Assembly (NCBI GenBank): GCA_900708905.1
Contig: CAADRB010000003.1
Span: forward strand, 5,411,178 to 5,475,177
DNA length: 64,000 nucleotides
Direction: 5' to 3'
Source: Hymenolepis diminuta
Taxonomy: Eukaryota > Platyhelminthes > Cestoda > Cyclophyllidea > Hymenolepididae
Every line of letters starts with the position of its first letter. The stretch's first letter is position 1. Of this stretch, positions 26,031 through 36,252 are shown piece by piece. The notes beneath the pieces were generated by a model. The model was not told the DNA's origin and searched no databases. It saw only the letters and a list, made by a program, of their open reading frames with translations. Made by a program: the position numbers and the translations under genes.

Positions 26031-26731
26031 GTTCACTCATACACTTTTGGGCTTTAATATTTCAAATTAAAATATGGAAACTATAACATCCAGAACAGCG
26101 CAGAATATAGCAAAAAAGGGCTATTTAAAACTTCACCTAACTTTATTAAATAAGTAAGTTTGCTATGCGTGAATACATAAAATTATACCTGGTGTTCAAA
26201 TAGCATGAGCTTATAATTTCTTTCCTACCGTTTTCGAAGTTTAAGGGAGAATCCACCGCATATACCTGGAACAGAGTTAAAGTGAGCTCGAAGTCCGAAA
26301 GAGCTGGTTCATTCAAAAGAAATGTCAAAATTGTCTAGACGATATACATCACGGTCTAAAATTCTCAGGGTAAATTGTCGCTATGGTGGAGCATTTTTAA
26401 ACAAACTTCCGTAAAGGAAGAAAATAATAGACCGGGAATTTTAGATTGAACTTGTATGTCTGGTTTCCATTCACACTTATTTATTCATTTAAATCTATGC
26501 AGACTGAAGATATTTTGTTATTAGGTGTAGAAATAATGAGGGACTGAACTGAAAATAAATTTAAGAAATGAAACCATTCTAGCAGTTAGCTAGTATATTC
26601 TCTAAGATTGGATGTCGGAAAAGATGAAAGTCGGAAGTATTCAAATCTCTTGGAAATATGAAAGTGTCCACATTTACTAGGTTGGGACATTTTACTTTAA
26701 TCCATCAAAGTGTCATGTTAAAACCGTGAAA

Positions 26732-26833
26732 TAAAATAATAATAATAATATAATGAGCTAATAAGGCTCATTATGTATCAGATGTATCCTATTTTCACCT
26801 GCAAGTCGAGGATCATGGATGGATGGATGGATG
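26732..26833. repeat. Microsatellites (AAT)n and (ATGG)n flanking a perfect hairpin
   Basis: An (AAT)n run ends near 26,751. It is followed by TAATGAGC (26,751-26,758) and its exact complement GCTCATTA (26,766-26,773) around a 7-nt loop. A short ATGG array lies at 26,815-26,833. Confidence 0.8.
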
Positions 26834-27800
26834 AGGTGCATGTCTGCTGGTGTTTGATGACGAACTACACCATTAAATTCTCGTCAATAAAAGGAACAAT
26901 AGTGCTAACCCTTCTTTGTCGCCTTAGTAGTATTAATATAGTCAAAATGCAAGAGATCACACCTATACAGAAACTACTGCGATATAACATTTTACATTTT
27001 GGAATGACTGAGAGATATAAAAGAAAAATTTCCTCTAGAATCATTCAGGATAACAACAGTAATGGAGAGGGGTTAAATGAATATTTTATGGTATATTAGG
27101 GTAGATTTTAATCTATCTACATCGAGCTGGTATCCACAAATTCCATTCAGGTGTGGTTCCTTCTCTTGTCCACCTTTCCAGAACTCCAATGCCTAATTTT
27201 CTCCACTTTCAATGAAATACCATCATTTGGTTATTGATCATACTAATTCCTTACACCCCGCGTTTCTTTTAACAGGACGCAAACCTTTGAGTATGTTTAA
27301 TGTTGTGTCGATTGTCGTAATTAATGTCTCCTCTTCCGAGTTCAAACTTGCTTATGTCTCACCGAAGTTATTTTCATACTAAGACGGCCTTAGACACGAA
27401 CGCAGGGGTTAGGTCATGCGGCAAGCAGGTTTGGTTTAGGAAAGGTCGGTTCTAGATACCATAAAAGGGGTGTAGGTTCATCATATTTGCACCTTGAACT
27501 AATGGCAAAGTTTACTTAACTTGGCTTGAAAAGATTTAAAAGGAATTAAACTCAGATCTTTCTACAAAATATGCTCTTCTGTCAGAAATCAGATGAGTAA
27601 GGTAGCAGAGGATACATTTTTTTGTAAAAAACGTCCCATTTAAATATCTAATGTATTTCAAATATTTTAATTTGAACTTTGATCTTAGCGTCACATCCGC
27701 ACGATCGATTCAATGAAAAAATATTCCAATTTATAGTTTAAATTGAATTTTTAAATGCTGGTAGATATCATGCCACTTTTGTCATTATTCCCTTTCTCCC

Positions 27801-27862
27801 TCTATATGTATATATAAATATAAATAAATATATATTCATATATTTATATATATATGGATATA
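27801..27862. repeat. AT-rich microsatellite
   Basis: About 60 bp of interrupted TA and TAAA/TATT repeats with local self-complementarity. Similar short TA runs occur at 38,500-38,530, 43,790-43,815 and 57,911-57,941. Confidence 0.85.
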
Positions 27863-28229
27863 GGTGTGCCATAAAGATTAATCACTTAAAAGCCCTCTTT
27901 ACTATGACGGTTAACTTAATCCTCGTCCTATAAATGTTCTAAAGGCTTTAGAAGTCCGAACAATTTCTTCCCGCCTGAAGATATTATATAAAATTTTTCT
28001 ACAATCGTTTTCAATTCAAGTCCGGAGACGACGAATCGGTAAATTTACGAAATCACATGAACGTTCTTTATGTCAAATTTTTAAAATTTAAGCAACCGAT
28101 TACGCGATCCAAATTTTATGCATTTAAATAAAACCTTAACGAACACTCGTTTATGCATGATTGTTTATATTTAATTTCTTCTTTATGTCCTACGTGCTAG
28201 AACTTTCCAAGCTTAAGTGCTCTTGTGCC

Positions 28230-28523
28230 TCACCTCGATGGTATCGTCTCTTTGACCAAATGGTCACCGGAATGCCGCATATAGTGTAAAGATATTCCAT
28301 TATTGACCTCTTTTACGAAATTATTACCCACGGCAAGGGAAAATATTACAACTTTTATAGCGGGAATGCTACTAATTACAGAGAGCGTTACATGTTTAGG
28401 TTTTACGCATTTTACTATTTTGGTACAGTCTGCTGCTTCATGTTCCAATGTTTCATTACTCAAAGTTGAGGATTGTACATCTGAGTGAATCAATTTTTCC
28501 GGAGTCGAGAGATTGTTTGCCAA
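28230..28523 (-). CDS. Possible orphan exon or small protein with one membrane segment
   Basis: Unrecognised. A 97-codon open frame that is less AT-rich than its surroundings. Residues 1-44 are polar, with Glu/His/Cys in the middle (HEAADC and KIVKCVK). Residues 45-66 are hydrophobic enough for a membrane helix, and the tail is polar (HYMRHSGDHLVKE). A G+C-richer patch lies just upstream on the same strand (28,760-28,600), where an acidic Ser-rich frame (VESEESSSSENP) follows a candidate acceptor. This could be a multi-exon minus-strand gene, or chance. Confidence 0.25.
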   Translation of the reverse strand: MANNLSTPEKLIHSDVQSSTLSNETLEHEAADCTKIVKCVKPKHVTLSVISSIPAIKVVIFSLAVGNNFVKEVNNGISLHYMRHSGDHLVKETIPSR

Positions 28524-29414
28524 TTGATTAGTTGTGGCAACGGGCTAGCTACTTCAAATATACTGTGGTGTCGCAAAATGACTTATAGATCTGATTGCTC
28601 AGGCTAGACAGCCATAGAGTGATCCACTAAGAAGATAGGACAAACAGCCACTGTCACCTATGCGGTGACGCGCAACCGGGTTCTCGCTGCTGGAGCTCTC
28701 TTCACTCTCAACTTCCTCTGCAATCATACAATGCACCACTATTTCATCTCAACTCTCATTCTTCCGATTTTGGAAGGGTTGTTACCTGCTGTTGGCCCAT
28801 AAGATATTAAATGTTAGAGAGGATGCCTTAATTAGATAATCAAACTGGTCGAACTTAGTATTATACCTGCTTTAATATATTTTCCTCTTCTGTGGCTTTA
28901 TTATAATTAACAAATGACTATAATGGAAAGCTTATTTGTTGACACAAAATATTGAAACCATTTTAACCATATCGACTAAATATTTTTGAAACACAGCATA
29001 TATTTGTAAAATTTGTCCATTTCAACTTTGAAATCAGCAATCAATATCTGTAAGACAATGAGAGCTCGCACGATGTTATATTTCTAAATTATATGAAATT
29101 CAAAATAATTCGATGTATTTTTTTTTCAGAAAATTCTACCAGAATTAAGGCGGAAATTTTTCAATTTATATACTATTCTGATTTGGTAAATATACTTTAT
29201 AAATTATTAATAAAATGTGCGTTACGTCTAAAACACAAAATTCCGAGTGAAAAAGTTTCACTTTGGTTTTAATATTTGATAAAACAGACTGTGCTGGATT
29301 AATGCAAAGATTGTTTATCTTACATAACCTTTCATTCACTTAATTTACTTTGAGAATCAAACTATTATGATAAGCTGCTCAACCAAGGTCTTTATAATAT
29401 CCTTTATCTTGTAG

Positions 29415-29708
29415 CGGATGCTACATCAATAAGTCTTGTTGCTACACCTAAGTAATCCTTCTAAGCAGTCCAAATCGCCTCTATTATCAATTTACTCCCA
29501 AATTAGTTAGCCTATTCCCAAAGTAGAACGAGAAAGATGTTGAGTGGAGAGAGTTTATTGCCCAACACTTTTGTGTGTTCTTACCACTTTGGGCATAGCC
29601 TAGCTAATTTGGGAGTAAATTGATAATAGAGGACACTGGAAGAGGCTATTTGGACTGCTTAGGAGGATTACTAAGGTGTACGAAAAAGACTTATTGGTGT
29701 AGCATCCG
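29415..29708. mobile_element. Fold-back (MITE-like) element with long inverted arms
   Basis: The left arm (29,415-29,524) and right arm (29,586-29,708) are reverse complements over almost their full length, around a 61-nt loop. The outer ends read CGGATGCT and AGCATCCG, and the inner ends CCCAAAGT and ACTTTGGG. A central block that includes tctattatcaatttactccc is identical. The right arm has an extra block of roughly a dozen bases (around gacactggaaga) absent from the left. No coding capacity. Non-autonomous hairpin transposons have this shape; no clear target-site duplication was recognised, so the class is unassigned. Confidence 0.8.
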
Positions 29709-29787
29709 TCACATAATTGATGACTCTGACGTGAAAAAAATCCTTCTCTTTCTCTCTCTGGTACTGTTATATTCTCTTTCTGCACAG

Positions 29788-29969
29788 CATATCTGGTAAT
29801 TCTTCTTCTCCGGCCATCTTCACCAGTTCTTACTATCTGTTCCCAAGCCACTTGTCCTTTCTCTTCAACTCTAGAATCTCCAACCTGTCGTGAATGCAAT
29901 GGTCGCTCCCAATACTTATCTTGTCTTCGACCCAAGGAAGACACCAAATTCTACAAGCCAAAATCATAG
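29788..29969 (+). CDS. Possible 3'-terminal exon encoding a Cys-rich tail (strand uncertain)
   Basis: A long pyrimidine tract ending ctgcacag is followed by 59 open codons ending TAG. The frame carries five cysteines in about 30 residues (ICSQATC, CRECNGRSQYLSC) and ends FYKPKS, which would suit a secreted protein. However, the opposite strand over the same bases is also open (29,947-29,600 reads GRRQDKYWERPLHSRQ...) and has its own acceptor-like tttggcttgtag. The patch is less AT-rich than its neighbours, so one strand may be coding; I cannot tell which. No homologue recognised. Confidence 0.22.
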
Positions 29970-30099
29970 AAAGAGAAGAAGGAGGACCACAAGTTTTTGT
30001 TGTTATAGCAAAATCTTGTCAAAATTCAACTCGAATCATATGCACCATAACGTAATTCATATTAGTTCACACAAACGATGAAAGATTTAATACTTATTC

Positions 30100-31697
30100 C
30101 TATAAAATCTGGAAGGAAACATAAAAGTCAGAGGAAAGTACCTTAGGATTATTCACCATCATATTTCCCCCTTGGCAGTAATGTAAGGACGTATTCTGGA
30201 TATTGCAAACTCTAACTTTAGTTTCAATACTTTAATGCAACAGTAGGTAAATATACTAAGATACAATCTTGTGGAAATGTATTCATTCTGGGTCTTTCGT
30301 ACGCGATTCATAATACATTACATCGATAATACGTTATATTGATTGCCTCCTTGACTCCTTTTGCAATATCTTACAGTTTTACTTGAATTTAACAATAATA
30401 AAAGATTATTTTATTCATTTGGACGCAATAACAATATTGTGGTATTAAACCTCAATGACTTTCAAGCAAAGCTATTGGACTTTATTTCGTTTTTCATTTT
30501 TTTGAATTTTTATTGAAAAGAAAACAACATTCCACTTACTAAACCGAAACCATCCACTTTAAAATTTTAAATTTTCAGACCTTAAAGCTATAAAAATTCA
30601 ATGATGAAGACGTTATCTAGGATAATGTCATCCCTGGTCCAGATATTAATATCCAGCTGCTAGGAATTTTAGAGGGTATGCATTTTTAAGTTTGTAGTTT
30701 TTGACGGAAAAGGGGTCAAAATTGATATTTTATGGTCTTTAATCTAAGATGGGCGGTGAAATTCCGAACGCCTTAGACTAAATTACCCCAGTCCTGCTAA
30801 AAAATAGATCTCCGAATTTATACCAGTAAAATAGGCACTAAGTTATTAAATAGAAGGCGAAACAGTCATTTTTTTATTTCGTGCAAGTGAAATAGGGACG
30901 AGGTATCCAAGCTACTGGCAGGAGAAATTATCGACTGAAACATTGATATTTGACAGCACTTAGCGATGATCTACCGACAACAGACATACGAGCACATTGA
31001 ATTATTCGGCATCCGGATTAATGTTTAAATGTGTTATTGTAAATTTTTCGTTGTCAATAATTTTCTCTCCTTTTTTCCATATGCTTATACAAAATGTGAT
31101 TATATATTTATGCTTTATTTTACAAGAGTAAATATATAAATTAGAGATTAGGAATTTTCTATCGTTTCCTTCCATTTTTATACTTATTAATGCGGGAGAA
31201 TGCAACACAATGTGGGGAAATTTTTTAATATCTGGATTAAGCAAAGAAAAATGACAAGAAATAAAAATCAATGCGCATCGGAGAGTTCCACAATAGAGAA
31301 TAATACAAGTTTCGAATTCAAATTGAAGAAAAAGGAAAGCTGATATCGGTTATTAATTGTTAACGCACGAATTAGAATGTTAATAATAGAGGGTATCAAG
31401 GAATATAGCTAGGAGAATTCATTCGATCCTGTACTCGAATAAATTGGGTAATAGAAAAATGTCGATAGGCGAAGTGTGACATTATGATGAACTATTTCTT
31501 TGTTTAACTGAGAGTAAATTTGAAGGTTGCGGCCTTCAACATTGTTCAATTTTTAAAATGTGCGTTAAGTATTGTTAAAACCCAGCGTATTAAAAGGTGG
31601 AAGCTTTAATTTATGTAAACTTACAATTATGTAGCATAAAACTGGAGTAAGCGCAACAACGCGATCATAAATCCCTTTGAGCTCAAAATGCCTTTTT
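30100..31697. other. Gene-free region left of the LTR element
   Basis: AT-rich with no recognised gene; it ends at the target site of the LTR retrotransposon. Confidence 0.5.
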
Positions 31698-31702
31698 AAT
31701 TA
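31698..31702. repeat. Left target-site duplication of the LTR element
   Basis: AATTA immediately before the 5' LTR, identical to 36,248-36,252 after the 3' LTR. Five bases is the usual Ty3/gypsy length. Confidence 0.85.
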
Positions 31703-31997
31703 TGTTAGAAGGGATGATAATTATTTTCCCCCGCTCTCAATACTTCATCTCTGGGTCAAAATGTAATTTCTTTCCTTACTTCCCCAACAACAAAAGACAC
31801 TAGATAATTATGCTTTTTTGTTTAAGCCGATACCGATTGAGAGGGAGTTTCGTTAATACATTCGTGTTGACTAAAACGTGTCTTCTGATCTGCCGTGGGC
31901 TATTAGTTTCTGTATTAAGTTGCTATATTACCGAGTTTTCTAACTTGTTGGCTCTGTGAGATTACTACCAGAACTTCTAGTTTGTTACGATATAACA
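31703..31997 (+). repeat. 5' LTR
   Basis: 295 bp, with TGTTA and TAACA as perfect inverted ends. Conserved with the 3' copy over blocks such as gtttaagccgataccgattg and gccgtggg. Confidence 0.95.
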
Positions 31998-32000
31998 AAT

Positions 32001-32018
32001 TGGCGACACTGTGATGGA
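32001..32018 (+). promoter_or_regulatory. Probable minus-strand primer-binding site
   Basis: Begins TGG three bases after the 5' LTR (TGGCGACACTGTGATGGA), as expected for complementarity to a tRNA 3' CCA end. The tRNA species was not assigned. It overlaps the first ATG of the Gag frame (32,014). Confidence 0.65.
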
Positions 32019-32860
32019 CTCACTCGAAACTGCCAAAATTTCGGCGATTGGTCGAAGTATTATGGAACATAGAAATTTATCGAAATCTGATAAGGATCCA
32101 GAAGACAACATTAAAAAATTTGTAAGTTCCATTATGAACCCTCTATAGGTGACATATTTACGATGTGGTATGCTCGCAATCGAGACGTTTACGAAAATCG
32201 AATGGCAGGGTTACCGGAAGAAATGAGGATGAACATGTTGCTCTGGAAGTTCAGCAAACGTGATCACGATCTCTACCTGGCCTATCCCTTACCACTCTCA
32301 CCGAAGGATATAACATTTGAGGAGACGATCGAAAAGTGGGAGAAGGTGTTTGGGGATAATACCTTGCTTTTCAGTAGGCGTTTTAAGAGTCTAAATTTGG
32401 CCATATATGAAGGTGAAGATGTTCACAAGTATACAGCCGTTGTGAATCGAATGTGCAATGCATTCTCCTATGGGTAGCTAAAAGAGGATCAATTCAGATG
32501 CCTTGTATTCATTCAGGGCCTTCGTTCGCCGTTTTATGCTGAAATTCGCCTGAAATTGTTGTCTCTTTTAGATACCCAAACATTATACTACACCAATTGG
32601 CGGTTGAATATAGTAACTTTCGGAGCTTCATTGCCAACCTGAACATGATCGAAAGCAATGAAAATCGGACATGTCAAATCAAAAAACCCGAAATCGACCG
32701 ATCGCCTGAAAATAGCCCGACGTCGTACCCTCCGACACAAATTCCAATAACCCTAATAATAGTAAACCGAGGTGTCGATTTTATGACGATTTTCACATTT
32801 CTAAAGACTGTCCTTTCTATAAACATTAGTGCCGGGATTGCACTGCATGATTCTGTCAGA
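32014..32860 (+). pseudogene. Gag remnant of the LTR element
   Basis: Structural protein of the retrotransposon particle. The frame starts at ATG 32,014, is broken by a stop and frameshift near 32,146, resumes at 32,163 (FEETIEKWEKVFGD) and runs through one in-frame TAG after FSYG to EDQFRCLVFIQGLRSP, ending at TGA 32,640-32,642. A third frame carries the nucleocapsid zinc knuckle at 32,773-32,811, spaced as C-x2-C-x3-H-x4-C, but the second Cys codon is Tyr. A second knuckle (CRDC) directly follows and is interrupted by stops. Confidence 0.85.
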
Positions 32861-32989
32861 GCAGCAATGACGACCATATACAAGCCAAAGGAGAGGCCAC
32901 TATCCAAATAAACATCGCCATGCGCATAGGGTACTAACCACGATGGAGGTTAATGTAAGCAAAAGTCGCTATAAAAACTTTTAAATTAA

Positions 32990-33245
32990 CGGGAAACATG
33001 TTGACTTGCAGGTTGGCACTGGATTGGAAATCACCATAATTTCAGATAAGGCGTGGAAAACTCTGGATAGCCCCAAGCAAGATACTGCTCCTTTTAAAGT
33101 ATCTAGTGTCTCAAGTGATGCAGTGCAATTGTCGAAAACGATGAAATGTGGAGCAACCTTCAAAGGAAAAACCGCCACCACTGTATGTTATGTGGTTGAT
33201 CGCGCTGTCAACCTCTTCGAGTTTGATTGGAATGGCATATTTTAA
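32990..33245 (+). pseudogene. Aspartic protease remnant of the LTR element
   Basis: The frame reads LQVGTGLEITIISDKAWKTL, matching the D-T-G active-site region of Ty3/gypsy proteases. The catalytic Asp is Gly (codon 33,015-33,017), so it cannot cleave. The open frame stops at 33,245. Confidence 0.82.
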
Positions 33246-33285
33246 GGTCCTCGAGCCGAAAATACAAAGTTTAATCTGCTAACAA

Positions 33286-34030
33286 ATGCGAATAAAAGAG
33301 ATGATGAGGCGATTCGCAACCGTATTTGAGGACACCTTGGGGAAGTGCACAAAAGCTGCCGCCAGATTATTTCCAAAACAAGGAACAAATTGTGTATTCC
33401 GTCCGGAAAGACCGGTATCCATTTCAGTTCTGAAAATGGTCGAGGATGAGTTGGTACGTTTAGAACAGATAGGCATATTTCAGCCTGTTACGTATTCGAA
33501 ATGGGATGCCCCATTTGCAGTAATACGAAAGGCGAATAGGTCGACACGAATCTGTGCAGATTATTCTACGGGACTCAACTCATCGTTGAAGGATAATTAT
33601 AGACACACTTTTTACGATCCTGAATAATGGAAATTTCTTCGCCAAAATGGACCTTTCGGATGCCTACCTTTAAGTCGAAGTAGAACCAGAGGATAGAGAG
33701 ATCCTAACGATTAACACTCATCAAGAACTTTTCTAGTATACGAGACTGCCTTTCAGGATTATGATAGCCCCAGGGATTTTTCAGCACATAATGGACTACA
33801 TGATATCGGGCCTAGTGGGTACGGCAGCTTACTTGGACGACATCATCGTATTTGGAGAATCAGAGGAGGAACTGCAAGGCCGGCCAAAAAAGGAGCGCAT
33901 CGAAAAATAGGGTTTCCCCCTTCGGGATGATAGATGCCAGTTCTTTCTAACCTCCGTTAAATTTCTTGGTTCCATTTTTGATTCAACTAGCCACCGTCCC
34001 AATTCCGATGAAAATCGTGCTGTTGCCAAA
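33286..34030 (+). pseudogene. Reverse transcriptase remnant of the LTR element
   Basis: Covers the N-terminal RT segment (MVEDELVRLEQIGIFQPV, SKWDAPFAVIRKA, RICADY), motif A KMDLSDAYL at 33,644-33,670 and the polymerase box YLDDIIVFG at 33,830-33,856. All three catalytic aspartates are still present. It is broken by a frameshift near 33,620, a TAA at 33,671-33,673 directly after motif A, a TAG after HQELF, and further stops. The motifs make the identity secure. Confidence 0.93.
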
Positions 34031-34048
34031 ATTCCCGATCCGAAAAAT

Positions 34049-34692
34049 TTGAGGTCACTTCGTTTTTTTCTTGGGTTAATATCTCATCACAATTCTTTTT
34101 TACCTGCCTTGCATGAACATAGAGGTCCCCTTAATCAACTTCTGCACAAGGATATGCCATGGGAGTGGTCATCTGCATGCGAAAAGACGTTCGAAAAATT
34201 AAAGTTAATGCTAAATTCGGAGTTGCTGCTGACTCACTATGATCCGAATTTGCCCATAGTCCTTGCAGTTGACGCGTTCGGTTACAGAATTGAAGCATTC
34301 ACCTCTTATATTTTTCCAGATGGCTCTGAAAAGGCGATCGCATATATCTCCCGTACTCTCATACCGGCGGAAAAAATTACCAATAAATTGAAAAGGAGGC
34401 ACTGGCCATTATATATGCAGCAAAATAATAATTCCATAAGTATACATATGGCGAACGATATACACTCCTAACGAACCGCAAGCCAGTGTTATCCATATTT
34501 GGCTCGAGAAAAGGAGTTCCAGTGGACTCTGTAATTCGTCTTCAACGGTGGACACTTATGTTAATGGGTTATGACAACAAGATCAAATATCAGAGAACGG
34601 AGGATTTCGGTCAAGCTGAAGGTCTCTCTCGCCTCATCGAAAATCAGCTTTCAGGAAACGAAGAAACAGTGATTTGCGTTCGTGACGGTTGA
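34049..34692 (+). pseudogene. RNase H and tether remnant of the LTR element
   Basis: The connection domain (RSLRFFLGLISHHNSFLP) leads into RNase H with PIVLAVDAFGYRIEA and FPDGSEKAIAYISRTL. The frame then shifts and stops at 34,471, and the expected KPVLSIFGSRKG and LQRWTLMLMGYD segments continue in the next frame to 34,692. Confidence 0.9.
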
Positions 34693-34979
34693 AAGAGATG
34701 TGCAACACGTACTGGCGGAGTAGATTCAAAACACTCCGGTATCAGCAGAGGACACACGAAAGAAACGAAAAAAGATATGGTCCTACGGCAAGCATTAAAG
34801 TTTATTAAATTCAAATGGTCTTCAGTCTAACCAAAAGGTGATATCCTTGAACTTTACCGCCGCGAGATTCAATTATGGTAGTTGACTCTTGTTTAATGTT
34901 TTTGAATAACGTTATTGTTCCTTAGAAACAATTTCATTCTAGCAATTCTGGAATAATTCGGAAGAAATCTATAGTCAGA

Positions 34980-35700
34980 AGATATACTTACTGGTTGGAA
35001 ATGGACAAGGACATCGAATATCTCGTACGCCGGTGCGAAAAATGCCAGCAGGCGGCTAAGAACCTTGTTCGCCGAGATCCCGTACTATGGCCACAAACGG
35101 AAACCCTGTTATATGTCGGTTTCGCGGATCCGGTAAGTGGTATTGCCTATTTAGTTGTTTTGATTCATATTCTAAATGGTCAGAAGTAGTACCACTAACT
35201 GTGGTGTTAGTGGCACAATGAGTGGAGCACTGGATCGAATCTTCTCGACGCACGATTGCCAATGGCTCTAGTTTTGGACAATGGGACACAATTTACTCCA
35301 GTCGACTTTAAGGAGTTCTGTGAGAGACAATCGATTGAACACATCAGAACACCTCCGTACCACCCCTATTCGAGTAAACAGACAGAAAGATTTGTCGATA
35401 CGCATAAGAGAGGCTTACAAATAGCTAAAGGAGGAGGAACCATGCAAGAGGTACTGCAGAATTTCCTGCTGGGATACAGATCACCACACATCATGCGATA
35501 GGAGAGAAATCCCCGCCCGAGTTGTTAATGGATTGAAAGTTGAGAACGGTGCACGAAGAGATGTTACCAAAGAAAACCCGACCGGACAGGAAGAGGAGAG
35601 TCAGAAGGACTGTTTTGCTGCTGATGATCGACTTGGTCGCAAGTGGACAGCTGCGATTATCTGAAATAGACATGGGAGTATGATTATGATGTTGAGCTCG
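34980..35700 (+). pseudogene. Integrase remnant of the LTR element
   Basis: DDE integrase. CEKCQ of the zinc-binding HHCC domain is visible at about 35,034-35,048; the His pair is not. The first catalytic Asp, expected in a V-D-F motif, is Gly (codon 35,118-35,120). The second (LDNGTQF, about 35,275-35,295) and the Glu (TERFVDT, about 35,385) remain. A frameshift near 35,189 separates them, and the C-terminal part continues in other frames to about 35,700. The 34,693-34,980 stretch between RNase H and integrase is too decayed to read. Confidence 0.9.
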
Positions 35701-35940
35701 CCAAGGACACGTGAGTCCGCCACCATAATCAACTCCTACGAATACTGGCGGAACCCACTTCTGATAAGCGTTATCTTTCTTTGTATTCATTACTTAATAC
35801 ATTTGATCTCACTCATGTTCTGCCACCTAGATCTCAGGTTATAGATCAGGTTACGGTTTCATCGCGTATAGCTCGAACAGGAATGAAATCTTCTCGTCTC
35901 CGAGTCGATTCGTCCTCGAAGACCTTCCAGTGATTTGCCT

Positions 35941-35951
35941 AAGAAGGGTGA
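35941..35951 (+). promoter_or_regulatory. Polypurine tract
   Basis: AAGAAGGGTGA abuts the 3' LTR, where plus-strand DNA synthesis would be primed. Confidence 0.7.
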
Positions 35952-36247
35952 TGTTAGAAGAAATGATGATTATTTTCCCCCACTCCCAATAATTTTTCTC
36001 TGAGTCAAAGCGTAATTTCTTTCTTTATTTCCTCACTGACAAAAGACACTTGATAATTATGCTTATTTGTTTAAGCCGATACCGATTGAGAGCGGAGTTT
36101 CGTTAATACACTCGTGTTAACTATAACGTATCTTGTTCTCTGCCGTGGGTTATTAGCTTCTGTGTTAAGTTGCTATATAACCGAGTTTTCTAGATTGTTG
36201 GCTCTGCAAGATTACCACCGGGACTTCTAGTATGTTACGTTATTACA
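35952..36247 (+). repeat. 3' LTR
   Basis: 296 bp, collinear with the 5' LTR with one single-base indel and about 40 substitutions by eye, mostly transitions. Ends TTACA instead of TAACA. Confidence 0.95.
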
Positions 36248-36252
36248 AATTA

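Larger units (their letters stand above)
31703..36247 (+). mobile_element. Full-length, inactive Ty3/gypsy LTR retrotransposon
   Basis: A 4,545-bp element with 5' LTR 31,703-31,997 and 3' LTR 35,952-36,247. Both begin TGTTA; the left ends TAACA and the right TTACA. It is flanked by AATTA duplications at 31,698-31,702 and 36,248-36,252. Internal order is primer-binding site, Gag, protease, reverse transcriptase, RNase H, integrase, purine tract, which is the Ty3/gypsy order. By eye the LTRs differ at about 40 of 295 positions, so the insertion is old. Stops and frameshifts occur throughout, and catalytic residues of protease and integrase are changed. The Gag region lacking a long nucleocapsid and the Pol motifs resemble the flatworm CsRn1-like group, but that placement is an inference. 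Confidence 0.96.
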
